Origin: Sphingobacteriales bacterium | GTDB lineage: Bacteria > Bacteroidota > Bacteroidia > Chitinophagales > Chitinophagaceae | Assembly (NCBI GenBank): GCA_016200915.1 | Contig: JACQDV010000057.1 | Span: forward strand, 27,722-91,721 | Direction: 5' to 3' | DNA: 64,000 nt | Shown: positions 42,561-50,547 of the stretch, in pieces | How positions within the stretch are numbered: the first letter of the stretch is position 1 | Layout: each line of letters begins with the position of its first letter | Made by a program: the position numbers and the translations under genes | Notes under the pieces: model-generated | Seen by the model: the letters and a program-made list of their open reading frames with translations, nothing else | What the model was told of the DNA's origin: nothing | Database searches by the model: none

Positions 42561-43544
42561 ATGAGACAAATTGCTTTCAGAGAAGCTTTACGTGAAGCGA
42601 TGCAGGAAGAGATGCGCAGGGATGAACGTGTTTTTTTAATGGGTGAAGAGGTGGCCGAGTACAACGGTGCCTACAAGGTAAGCCAGGGAATGCTGGATGA
42701 ATTTGGCGAGAAAAGGGTGATTGATACCCCGATTGCTGAATTAGGTTTTGCGGCCATTGCCGTAGGCGCAGCACAAAATGGTTTGCGTCCTATTGTAGAG
42801 TTTATGACCTGGAACTTTGCCGTATTGCCTTTAGACCAGATTTTAAATACTGCCTCCAAAATGCTGGCCATGAGTGGCGGACAGGTTGGTTGTCCTATCG
42901 TGTTCCGTGGGCCTAACGGTTCTGCCGGTCAGTTGGGTGCGCAGCACTCTACTGCTTTTGAAAGTATGTATGCGAATATTCCGGGTTTAAAAGTGGTTTC
43001 TGTAAGTAACCCATACGATGGAAAAGGATTGCTGAAAAGTGCCATTCGTGATGATGACCCGGTTATGTTTATGGAATGTGAGGTGATGTATGGTGAAAAA
43101 GGTGAAGTGCCGGAAGAAGAATATTTGATTCCTATTGGTAAGGCTGATGTTAAGCGTCCCGGTCGTGATGTAACGATTGTTTCTTTTAATAAGATGATGA
43201 AGGTTGCTTTAGGCGCTGCGGAAGAATTAGCAAAAGAAGGTATTGAAGCTGAAGTAATTGATTTAAGAACGATCCGTCCGATGGATTGGTTTACTATATT
43301 AGAAAGTGTGAAGAAAACAAACCGTTTGGTGATTGTAGAAGAACAATGGCCATTTGCTTCTGTATCATCTGAAATTTCTTATCGCATACAGAAAGAAGGT
43401 TTTGATTATTTGGATGCACCTATCCGTCGTATCACATCTGCAGATGCACCGATGCACTATGCTCCTAACTTAGTAGCATTATATTTACCTGATGTATCAA
43501 GAACAGTGAAATTGGTGAAGGAAGTGATGTATATGAAGAAGTAA
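42561..43544 (+). CDS. pdhB: pyruvate dehydrogenase E1 component, beta subunit
   Basis: The beta chain of the pyruvate dehydrogenase E1. From the ATG at 42561 (MRQIAFREALREAMQEEMRR) it has 327 residues. Visible are VFLMGEEVAEYNGAYKVSQG with the Glu that contacts the thiazolium/pyrimidine, GLRPIVEFMTWNF, FRGPNGSAGQLGAQHS, and the C-terminal transketolase domain with EVIDLRTIRPMDWFTI and VIVEEQWPFASVSSEI. The alpha subunit is 31 kb away at 10313. It has a strong promoter of its own and a terminator directly after the stop, so it is a single-gene unit. Confidence 0.94.
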   Translation: MRQIAFREALREAMQEEMRRDERVFLMGEEVAEYNGAYKVSQGMLDEFGEKRVIDTPIAELGFAAIAVGAAQNGLRPIVEFMTWNFAVLPLDQILNTASKMLAMSGGQVGCPIVFRGPNGSAGQLGAQHSTAFESMYANIPGLKVVSVSNPYDGKGLLKSAIRDDDPVMFMECEVMYGEKGEVPEEEYLIPIGKADVKRPGRDVTIVSFNKMMKVALGAAEELAKEGIEAEVIDLRTIRPMDWFTILESVKKTNRLVIVEEQWPFASVSSEISYRIQKEGFDYLDAPIRRITSADAPMHYAPNLVALYLPDVSRTVKLVKEVMYMKK

Positions 43545-43567
43545 AAATTAAAAAGTCAAAATAGATT

Positions 43568-43600
43568 AAAGTCCATTCAATTTGAATGGGCTTTATTTTT
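43568..43600 (+). terminator. terminator after pdhB
   Basis: A stem AAAGTCCATTCAA / TTTGAATGGGCTTT followed by ATTTTTTAT. It lies between pdhB and the convergent methyltransferase remnant. Confidence 0.83.
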
Positions 43601-43749
43601 TATTGCTCTTTTACCTCTCTGCGGCTACCGGAATACAATTCATACTCTAACAGGCGACAATCAATAGTGCTGTTATAAAATTCTATTCTTCGTTTGGCTT
43701 TTAATCCTATTTTTTTGGCAAGATCCATATTGCCGGTAAATACATAACC
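43600..43749 (-). pseudogene. out-of-frame C-terminal end of the THUMP methyltransferase gene
   Basis: Minus-strand translation gives YVFTGNMDLAKKIGLKAKR, then RIEFYNSTIDCRLLEYELYSG (in part) and a stop TAA at 43600-43602. These are the expected last 45-50 residues of RlmL/YpsC-like THUMP methyltransferases. They are in the -1 or +1 frame relative to the main gene because the run AAA at 43750-43752 (minus strand TTT) seems to lack one base: TAT-TTT-GGT-TAT would rejoin the two parts. Confidence 0.8.
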
Positions 43750-44774
43750 AAATAACCGCCACATTTCTGTTTCATAAAATCTCCAATACGGCTATAAGTT
43801 TCTTGCAATGCAGTGATATCTCCCAATCGTTCACCATATTCAGGATTAATCATCATTACTCCTTTTTCATAGGGAGGAACGTTTGTCAAAGCAAAATCAC
43901 AAACAGCAAACTCTATCAGTTTATGTACACCTGCTGCTATAGCATTCTTCTTTGCATTCTCAATGGCTTTGGGATTATAATCAGTAGCAATAATTTTTAA
44001 ATTGGGAACATCAATAATTTGTTCTTCTAATAAAGCATCTTCTCTTTGGTAAATAGTTTCATCATATCCCTGCAAATGCATAAAGGCATAGTTGGTGCGG
44101 AACAAACCTGGTCTTCTGTTTGTTGCTATCAAAGCTGCTTCTATTGCTAATGTTCCTGAACCACACATAGGATTAATAAAAGGTGAATGTTTATCCCAGT
44201 TAGCAGCGAAAATAGTTGCTGCTGCTAATCCTTCCAGCATAGGGGCAAGGCCGGGAATTTTTCTGTAACCATGCCTCGCTAATGAATCGCCGGATGTATC
44301 AATAAAAATTTCTGCTTCTTCATTTTTCCAGAATAAATGAATGACAGTACCTGTTAACTCTGCACCTGTTGATGGTCTTGTTCCTCTTTTATCTCTTAGC
44401 CGGTCAACCACTGCATCTTTTACTCTTAAATTAGCAAACATGCTGTTGTTGATAGTAGGATTATTCACATTACTGGTAACTGAAAAATATCCGGGTTCCG
44501 GCAAAATACTTTCCCAGTTATAATCTTTTAAATTGTTATAAATATCATTGGCATCATTAGCGGTAAATTGTTTCAGACTATATAAAACCTGGCTGGCACA
44601 ACGCAGGTTTAAATTCAGTTTGATGCAATCATTAATCGTTCCTTTTAGTTTAACACCGGTAATAAATGTTTCTTCAATAGCAAATCCAAGTTCCATTACT
44701 TCCTTTTCCAAATAAGGCGCAATTCTTTTATGGCAGGTGATAATGATGGAGGAAGTGGTAGTGTATAAATTCAT
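43707..44774 (-). CDS. THUMP-domain class I RNA methyltransferase, C-terminally frameshifted
   Basis: A 355-residue rRNA/tRNA N2-guanine methyltransferase-type protein. The N-terminal ferredoxin-like/THUMP part (about 1-155) includes CHKRIAPYLEKEVMELGF. The catalytic part shows IDTSGDSLARHGYRKIPGLAPM, the SAM-binding FINPMCGSGTLAIEAALIA and a motif IV here read INPEYGERLGD (usually NPPYGERL). After residue 335 the frame runs into LVMYLPAIWILPKK and stops, while the conserved remainder sits in another frame to 43600. One missing T in a TTT run would explain this. It could be a real mutation or a sequencing indel; the truncated protein keeps all catalytic motifs. Confidence 0.85.
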   Translation of the reverse strand: MNLYTTTSSIIITCHKRIAPYLEKEVMELGFAIEETFITGVKLKGTINDCIKLNLNLRCASQVLYSLKQFTANDANDIYNNLKDYNWESILPEPGYFSVTSNVNNPTINNSMFANLRVKDAVVDRLRDKRGTRPSTGAELTGTVIHLFWKNEEAEIFIDTSGDSLARHGYRKIPGLAPMLEGLAAATIFAANWDKHSPFINPMCGSGTLAIEAALIATNRRPGLFRTNYAFMHLQGYDETIYQREDALLEEQIIDVPNLKIIATDYNPKAIENAKKNAIAAGVHKLIEFAVCDFALTNVPPYEKGVMMINPEYGERLGDITALQETYSRIGDFMKQKCGGYLVMYLPAIWILPKK

Positions 44775-44800
44775 TATTCTTTTATTATAATAGCACTAAT

Positions 44801-44822
44801 GGTCTGACCTTCGGTGCCGACC
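44801..44822. repeat. partial copy of the GGTCGGCACC repeat
   Basis: A perfect reverse complement of the first 22 bp of copies A and B. It sits between the THUMP methyltransferase and helicase genes and ends at the helicase stop codon. Confidence 0.85.
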
Positions 44823-44823
44823 G

Positions 44824-46152
44824 TTACTTTGCTACGGCGATCTTTACTTTTTTATTTTTTATTTTCTCGTCTTTGATCAGGTGCAGCATCGGATTCACTT
44901 TAATTTTTCGTACACCAACAAAGGAGAAGAAATCTTTTACTTCTATCAAACCAATATCTTCTTTTTTTAATTTGCCTTTATTGGTGAGAAAGCCAACAAT
45001 ATCAATCTTGTTTACTTTATCTTTTTTACCGGCAGCAATAAACAAAGTGGTCCAGCTTGGTTTATCGGGCAAAGTGATTGTTTCTGGTAAAATAATTTTT
45101 TCTGTATCTGCCGGAATATAATCGGGTATTTTTTCTCCGGGACCAATAATCAAAATAGCTGTACCACTGGCGTCCATTCTTGCCGTTCTTCCGTTACGGT
45201 GAGTAAATACATCTTCACTCATTGGCAAATGATAATGGATGATGTATCGGATGTGTGCAATATCCAAGCCTCTTGCAGCAAGATCGGTTGTGACTAAAAC
45301 ATTGGAAGTGCCATTTCTGAATTTACATAAAGCAGCATCTCTTTCTCTTTGTTCCATTGCTCCATGATAAAATACATTGTGGATGTCTTTTTCTTTCAGC
45401 AAAGTACTGGTACGTTCAACTGATTCTCTATGATTGCAGAAGACGATAGTGGAACGATTGCCCAGCATACATATCAAACGGAAGAGTGCATCCACTTTAT
45501 CTTTTTCTTCACTCAATAAAACTTTTATTTCTAATTTAGAATCGGTCTCTTCGCCGTCAGCTAAAAAATCAAGCTTTACGGGTTCCTGCAATCCAACAAA
45601 ATCTGGTATCATTTCCAATGAAGTAGCTGATGTTAGAATTCTTTTTTGTACAGCCGGCAATGAACCAATGATGAACGACATCTCTTCCTGGAAACCGAGT
45701 TCAAGTGATTTATCAAATTCATCCAGCACTAATGTTTCAATAGCAGCTGTTTTAATATTCCCTCTTCGTATATGATCTGCCAGGCGACCGGGTGTACCAA
45801 TGATCAAAGCAGGAGCTTGTATCAAATTATTTTCTTCGATCTCTCTTTTATGTCCGCCATAACAGCATGTTACTTTTAAATTTAATCCGAGGCTCTTAAA
45901 AACCTGCTCAATCTGCAAAGCCAGTTCACGGGATGGAACAATGATAAGTGCTTTGGTACTGTTATTGGCTGTTTGAAGCAATGGAACGATGGGCAACAAA
46001 AATGCCAGCGTTTTACCAGAACCTGTGGCAGATAATAAAATAATATTTTGATGATTGCTGTAAGCCTCCATAGCCGAAACCTGCATTTCATTTAATGCTT
46101 TGATCCCGATATTGGAAAGGATCGTATCCAGCAACGCTTTTTTGTTTTGCAT
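44824..46152 (-). CDS. DEAD-box-like RNA helicase with DEFD motif and DbpA-type RNA-binding end
   Basis: A 442-residue ATP-dependent RNA helicase. Motifs in order: Q-like LNEMQVSAM, motif I SATGSGKTLAFLLP, Ia PSRELALQ, Ib TPGRLADHI, motif II DEFDKSLELGF (Phe instead of Ala in DEAD), motif III TSATS, then IV-VI in TIVFCNHRESVERT, TTDLAARGLDIAHIRYIIHY and HRNGRTARMD. The C-terminus (about 365-430, KIDIVGFLTNKGKLKKEDIG and FFSFVGVRKIKVN) is a DbpA-type RNA-binding domain, suggesting 23S rRNA as target. The DEFD change is unusual. The gene is single, and a 135-bp repeat element lies just upstream. Confidence 0.9.
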   Translation of the reverse strand: MQNKKALLDTILSNIGIKALNEMQVSAMEAYSNHQNIILLSATGSGKTLAFLLPIVPLLQTANNSTKALIIVPSRELALQIEQVFKSLGLNLKVTCCYGGHKREIEENNLIQAPALIIGTPGRLADHIRRGNIKTAAIETLVLDEFDKSLELGFQEEMSFIIGSLPAVQKRILTSATSLEMIPDFVGLQEPVKLDFLADGEETDSKLEIKVLLSEEKDKVDALFRLICMLGNRSTIVFCNHRESVERTSTLLKEKDIHNVFYHGAMEQRERDAALCKFRNGTSNVLVTTDLAARGLDIAHIRYIIHYHLPMSEDVFTHRNGRTARMDASGTAILIIGPGEKIPDYIPADTEKIILPETITLPDKPSWTTLFIAAGKKDKVNKIDIVGFLTNKGKLKKEDIGLIEVKDFFSFVGVRKIKVNPMLHLIKDEKIKNKKVKIAVAK

Positions 46153-46224
46153 AGCGGCGAAGGTAAAGAAGTTTGAAGGTGAAGTGATATGAAGTTTACA
46201 GGATTGTTATAAAGTGGAAACAAA

Positions 46225-46359
46225 TAGCGCATCAGTTTTAAAATTAGCCTGATGTATTGCTTAATTTCACGCAAAGGGGTAAAGAAAATAAGGCGCAAAA
46301 AATCTTTGCGTCTTTGCTCCTTATATTTCTTTGCGTGAAAAATTCATGCAGATAAACTA
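46225..46359 (-). mobile_element. 135-bp element with terminal inverted repeats, copy 2
   Basis: Runs from TAGCGCATCAG to GATAAACTA, containing inner arms TTTCACGCAAAG and CTTTGCGTGAAA. It aligns over its full length with the copy at 59574-59708 in reverse orientation and has the same length. It fills most of the gap between the helicase and thiolase genes; no coding potential. Confidence 0.8.
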
Positions 46360-46377
46360 TTTGAAGGCATCTGCCTG

Positions 46378-46406
46378 TTTCTGTAACCTAACAATCGTTA
46401 TCTTTG
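46378..46406 (+). promoter_or_regulatory. candidate thiolase promoter
   Basis: TATCTTTG at 46399-46406 matches TANNTTTG, with TTTC at 46378-46381 as an imperfect -33 at 17 bp. The leader would be about 45 nt. Confidence 0.45.
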
Positions 46407-46457
46407 CCCTGCAAAATTCAAATCTTCAAATCAGAAATTTAGAAATACGCAAGTCAT

Positions 46458-47639
46458 ATGAAAGAAGTTGTTATTGTATCTGCCGTTAGAACTCCCATTG
46501 GAAGTTTTGGTGGCAGTTTAAAAAGTTTAAGTGCTACTCAGTTAGGGGCAGTTGCTATTAAAGGCGCAGTTGCCAAAGCAGGATTAAAACCAAGAGACAT
46601 ACAGGACGTTTTAATGGGCTGTGTTATACAGGCCAATCTTGGACAAGCACCGGCACGGCAGGCTGCTAAATTCGCCGGTTTGCCTAACGAAGTAAATTGT
46701 ACTACCGTAAATAAAGTTTGTGCCAGTGGTATGAAAGCGATTGCACAGGCAGCACAGAGTATTGCTTTGGGAGATGCAGATATTGTTGTGGCCGGTGGAA
46801 TGGAAAGTATGAGCAATGTTCCTTTTTATGCAGATAGTCTTCGCTGGGGAAATAAATATGGTAATACCTCTTTTATTGATGGATTGGCCAAAGATGGATT
46901 GACGGATGTGTACGATGGAAAGGCAATGGGTAATGCGGCTGAATTATGTGCCAAAGAATGTGGAATCAGTCGTGAAGACCAGGATGCATTTGCTATTGAA
47001 AGTTATAAACGTTCTCAGGCAGCATGGGAAAAAGGTTTATTTGCCAATGAAATTGTTCCGGTAGAAATTCCGCAGCGTAAAGGCGATCCCATTGTGTTTG
47101 CCAAAGATGAAGAACCTTATAATGTTAAGTTTGATAAAATTCCTTCGCTGAGTCCGGCTTTTCAAAAAGATGGAACCGTAACCGCTGCCAATGCTTCCAC
47201 AATGAATGATGGTGCAGCAGCATTGGTATTAATGAGTGCAGATAAAGCAAAAGAACTTGGATTAAAGCCCATCGCCAAAATAAAATCGTATGCGGATGCT
47301 GAACAAGCACCGGAATGGTTCACTACTACGCCATCATTAGCCGTTCCTAAAGCGGTGGCTAAAGCTGGTTTGCAAATGAGTGATATTGAATACTGGGAAT
47401 TAAATGAAGCTTTCGCTGTGGTGGGAATTGAAAACAGTAAAAGAATGAAATTAGATCCTGCTAAAGTAAATGTTCATGGTGGGGCAGTTTCATTGGGTCA
47501 TCCATTAGGTTGCAGTGGAGCAAGAATTATTGTAACCCTGATCAACGTATTAAAAGCAAACAATGCTAAATATGGTGCTGCCGGCATTTGTAATGGTGGT
47601 GGAGGAGCCAGTGCAATGGTGATTGAAAATATCAGCTGA
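46458..47639 (+). CDS. acetyl-CoA C-acyltransferase (thiolase)
   Basis: A 393-residue thiolase. Active-site features are the acyl-accepting Cys in NKVCASGMKAIAQA near residue 89, the His in WELNEAFAVVG and the second Cys in LGHPLGCSGARIIVTL near 379, with the C-terminal GICNGGGGASAMVIE. The sequence fits acetyl-CoA acetyltransferase (AtoB/PhaA-like) better than the long-chain FadA type, but this is judged by eye. It may condense two acetyl-CoA or cleave acetoacetyl-CoA. There are no neighbouring fatty-acid genes. A perfect terminator follows. Confidence 0.92.
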   Translation: MKEVVIVSAVRTPIGSFGGSLKSLSATQLGAVAIKGAVAKAGLKPRDIQDVLMGCVIQANLGQAPARQAAKFAGLPNEVNCTTVNKVCASGMKAIAQAAQSIALGDADIVVAGGMESMSNVPFYADSLRWGNKYGNTSFIDGLAKDGLTDVYDGKAMGNAAELCAKECGISREDQDAFAIESYKRSQAAWEKGLFANEIVPVEIPQRKGDPIVFAKDEEPYNVKFDKIPSLSPAFQKDGTVTAANASTMNDGAAALVLMSADKAKELGLKPIAKIKSYADAEQAPEWFTTTPSLAVPKAVAKAGLQMSDIEYWELNEAFAVVGIENSKRMKLDPAKVNVHGGAVSLGHPLGCSGARIIVTLINVLKANNAKYGAAGICNGGGGASAMVIENIS

Positions 47640-47666
47640 TCGTAATTGATGATAAGCAATTTTATT

Positions 47667-47705
47667 AAAACCTAACAGGTCTCAAAGACCTGTTAGGTTT
47701 TTTGT
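47667..47705 (+). terminator. terminator after thiolase (AACCTAACAGGTCT hairpin)
   Basis: Perfect 16-bp arms AAAACCTAACAGGTCT / AGACCTGTTAGGTTTT with loop CAA followed by TTTGTTT. The arm is related to the AAACCTCACAGGTTT family seen at two other places. Confidence 0.9.
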
Positions 47706-47810
47706 TTACTGTTATCCCGATTTTTTTTTGAAAATGGATTTAACCTTTTCTTTAAACGAACTGTGGAAATTATAACGTTAAGCATCTTCATTCCACTCAC
47801 ACTTATCGTT

Positions 47811-48461
47811 ATGAGGTTACTGCTAAAACTCCTGTTCACCATTTTATTAATGGTTATCTGTATTAGTTTGTTTGCCTGGTTTTTTTGGTATAAACCCAAG
47901 CTCAATCATGGGAAACCTATTGCTTTTACAAAACCAATGGTTGATGCTGCTTTTGCCTCAGTTATCAGGGATAAAGCAGAAGAGGCAAAGAAATTTATAC
48001 AGCAGAAAAATTTTAACCACACTCTTTGTTTTTTGGTTGATATGAAAATTGAATCTGGCAAGAACAGGTTCTTTGTTTATGATTTCAAAAGAGACTCGAT
48101 TATTAGTGCTGGTTTAGTTACACATGGAAGTTGCAATGAAAGCTGGTTAAATGGAAGAAAGTTTGGTAATGCTACTGGATGTGGTTGCACATCATTGGGA
48201 AAATATAAAGTAGGCAGCAGTTATAACGGAAGGTTTGGATTAGCTTTTAAATTATATGGATTAGACAGCAGTAATAGTAATGCATATAATCGTTTTGTGG
48301 TGCTGCATTCACATAGTTGTGTTCCGGAAGGAGAGGTGAGTCCTGCGCCTATTTGTCAGAGCCTTGGTTGTCCAACTGTTTCACCTAATTATTTAAAACA
48401 TTTGCAAAAGTTGATTGATAATTCTAATCAACCCATTTTGCTTTGGATATTTAATGAATAA
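47811..48461 (+). CDS. murein L,D-transpeptidase catalytic domain protein (YkuD_2 type)
   Basis: A 216-residue membrane-anchored or exported protein. The ATG at 47811 (RLLLKLLFTILLMVICISLF) gives a signal anchor; the frame also opens at a GTG at 47763. The catalytic region follows the YkuD_2 family: FFVYDFKRDSIISAGLVTHG, GNATGCGCTSLGKYKVG, FGLAFKLYGLDSSNSNAYNR, FVVLHSHSCVPEGE and PICQSLGCPTVSP, with the nucleophile Cys in SLGCP. It should act on peptidoglycan stem peptides in the periplasm. It is a second, distinct L,D-transpeptidase besides the one at 4785. Confidence 0.88.
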   Translation: MRLLLKLLFTILLMVICISLFAWFFWYKPKLNHGKPIAFTKPMVDAAFASVIRDKAEEAKKFIQQKNFNHTLCFLVDMKIESGKNRFFVYDFKRDSIISAGLVTHGSCNESWLNGRKFGNATGCGCTSLGKYKVGSSYNGRFGLAFKLYGLDSSNSNAYNRFVVLHSHSCVPEGEVSPAPICQSLGCPTVSPNYLKHLQKLIDNSNQPILLWIFNE

Positions 48462-48483
48462 AAAAAATCCCGCCATGGCGGGA
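48461..48483 (-). terminator. terminator after pyk
   Basis: The 16-bp palindrome TCCCGCCATGGCGGGA at 48468-48483, on the minus strand followed by TTTTTTT, lies 28 bp past the pyk stop. It also lies directly after the transpeptidase stop and may serve both. Confidence 0.85.
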
Positions 48484-48510
48484 CTAAATATTTTTACTTG
48501 ATCATAAAGC

Positions 48511-50004
48511 TTATTCCACTTTAGTGATCTTAAGCATATTGGTTGGCAGGTGCAAATGTATAGGAGTGCTACCAGTGTTTATAACAGTACTTCCACTCTT
48601 AATATAACCACGTTCTTTTAAAATCTGTATCTGGTCAAAGATGATATCATCCAAACTTTCTTCCTCTGCATAAAAGAAAGCCCTTACACCCCAGCTTAAA
48701 CTTAACTGGTTAACCAATGTTTTCTCTTTAGTAAAAATAAAGAGCGGGGATTTTGGACGATAACTGCTCAGCATAAAAGCTGTGTAACCACTTTGTGTCA
48801 TCCCAACTAATGCATCAGCATTTACATCTCTGGCAATTTTACAGGCATTATAGCAAACAGCGTCACTTAAGAAGGAAGGAGAATGCGGCTGAGGTTCCAG
48901 ATCATCTTCACGGTTGTAACGATATTCTTTTGTTTCAACTTCATTAATAATCTTAACCATGGTTTGTACCACTAATGCAGGGTGCATGCCAGTGGCTGTT
49001 TCACCACTCAGCATTACTGCATCAGCACCTTCTAATACGGCATTGGCAACATCAGTGATTTCACTTCTGTTTGGTTTAACACGGTCGATCATACTTTCCA
49101 TCATCTGCGTAGCCACAATCACCGGCTTGGCACGATGAATACATTTGCGGATTATATCTTTTTGAATTAAAGGAACTTTTTCAACGGGTAATTCAACACC
49201 CAAATCACCACGGGCAACCATAATGCCATCACTTTCTACAATGATGTCACGGATATTAACAATGGCTTCAGGCTTTTCAATTTTAGCAATGATCTTGCTC
49301 TTGCTTTTTCTTTCATCTAATTTGTTACGCAGGATAACAATATCTTTTACATTACGAACAAAAGATAATGCTACCCAATCTAATTGCTGATCAATGATGA
49401 ACTCCAAATCAGCCAGATCTTTTTCCGTTAATGCAGGAAGAGAAATTTTTGTATCAGGAAGGTTGATACCTTTTTTAGAAGAAAGTTTTCCGCCCAGTGT
49501 AACCTGTACTTTTACATCACCATTCTTCTCAATATCTTTTACTACCACTTCCAGCTTGCCATCATCAATTAAGATGATATTCCCCAGTTTTACATCTTTG
49601 TGAAGGTTTGGATAGGAAACATAAATTTTCTCTTTGGTGCCAACACATTTTTCATTGGTAAAAGTGAGAATATCTCCTTCCGCTACATCAATACCACCAT
49701 TCTCCATTTCACCCACTCTCAGCTTTGGTCCCTGTAAATCGCCAAGGATGGCAATGTTGTAAGGTTCTTTAGTGTTTATCTCACGAATGAAGTTTATAAT
49801 CTTTGCTTTGTCTTCATGTGCACCATGAGAAAAGTTTAAACGAAAAACATTCACACCGGCTTTTACTAACTCCAGCAACTTTTCATACGTATCACAGGCC
49901 GGACCAACTGTTGCAACAATTTTAGTTCTGTGTGCATTAAAATGTTCAATACCTGCCTGGTTATCCATTTCCTGGTGAGTGTATTTGGAAATATTTTTTG
50001 ACAT
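48511..50004 (-). CDS. pyk: pyruvate kinase
   Basis: The last glycolytic step, PEP plus ADP to pyruvate plus ATP. The 497-residue protein contains KIVATVGPACDTYEKLLELV, FRLNFSHGAHEDK, the B domain, KIEKPEAIVNIRDIIVESDG, the signature GIMVARGDLGVELPVEKVP, VATQMMESMIDRVKPNRSEI and SGETATGMHP. The N-terminus is about 25 residues longer than the E. coli enzyme. A small 23S-IVP-type gene and then pfkA lie upstream on the same strand, so two committed glycolytic steps are near each other. It ends at a palindromic terminator. Confidence 0.96.
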   Translation of the reverse strand: MSKNISKYTHQEMDNQAGIEHFNAHRTKIVATVGPACDTYEKLLELVKAGVNVFRLNFSHGAHEDKAKIINFIREINTKEPYNIAILGDLQGPKLRVGEMENGGIDVAEGDILTFTNEKCVGTKEKIYVSYPNLHKDVKLGNIILIDDGKLEVVVKDIEKNGDVKVQVTLGGKLSSKKGINLPDTKISLPALTEKDLADLEFIIDQQLDWVALSFVRNVKDIVILRNKLDERKSKSKIIAKIEKPEAIVNIRDIIVESDGIMVARGDLGVELPVEKVPLIQKDIIRKCIHRAKPVIVATQMMESMIDRVKPNRSEITDVANAVLEGADAVMLSGETATGMHPALVVQTMVKIINEVETKEYRYNREDDLEPQPHSPSFLSDAVCYNACKIARDVNADALVGMTQSGYTAFMLSSYRPKSPLFIFTKEKTLVNQLSLSWGVRAFFYAEEESLDDIIFDQIQILKERGYIKSGSTVINTGSTPIHLHLPTNMLKITKVE

Positions 50005-50065
50005 AATCGTTAGTTTCTGTTTTTTATTTCTGATTTCAGGGTTTGAAGATTTGAAATTTTTAAAC

Positions 50066-50461
50066 TTATCTGTCTTTGAATTTTTGACCTTTTACATTAC
50101 TGCTGTTAAGATATTTGATAAAATTGGCAATATGAGATGCCAGCGATTTATACTCAGCATTCATTTCATTCAGGGTTTTATCATCCCAATATCCATAATC
50201 AAATCCACGATATAATTGTGAACGGGTTTCTCCCGCAGAACCTTTTGAATAACTTAAAAAATTTATAAACTCTAATCTGCTGTCTCTTTCAAACCCTTCA
50301 GCAATGTTATCCATTACCGAACCCGCAGCTTCACTAATTTGGTTTTTAAATTTTAAGTTTTTTTCTAATGCCGTGTTATTTAAAAGAACTAAAACTTTTT
50401 GATACATTCTTCGGGCTTCCTGCCAGATTTCAAGGTCTTCAAAATTGTTAATGGTAGCCAT
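50066..50461 (-). CDS. four-helix-bundle protein (23S rRNA intervening-sequence type)
   Basis: A 131-residue protein of the family called four helix bundle or 23S rRNA-IVP. The hallmark is FEDLEIWQEARRMYQKV near residue 8, then NQISEAAGSVMDNIAEGFER and FINFLSYSKGSAGETRSQLYRG. The family was first seen inside intervening sequences of 23S rRNA genes and is found scattered in Bacteroidota. ATG 50461 is preferred over the TTG at 50467. It stands between pfkA and pyk and is flanked by inverted copies of TTGAAGATTTGAA (50043-50055, 50515-50527), which may mark it as a guest in a glycolytic operon. Confidence 0.88.
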   Translation of the reverse strand: MATINNFEDLEIWQEARRMYQKVLVLLNNTALEKNLKFKNQISEAAGSVMDNIAEGFERDSRLEFINFLSYSKGSAGETRSQLYRGFDYGYWDDKTLNEMNAEYKSLASHIANFIKYLNSSNVKGQKFKDR

Positions 50462-50547
50462 ATTCAAGGTTTTGAGTATTTAAGGCTACGAATTAGTTTT
50501 TGAACATCAAACCCTTCAAATCTTCAAATTTTGAAATTTTGTTCTGT

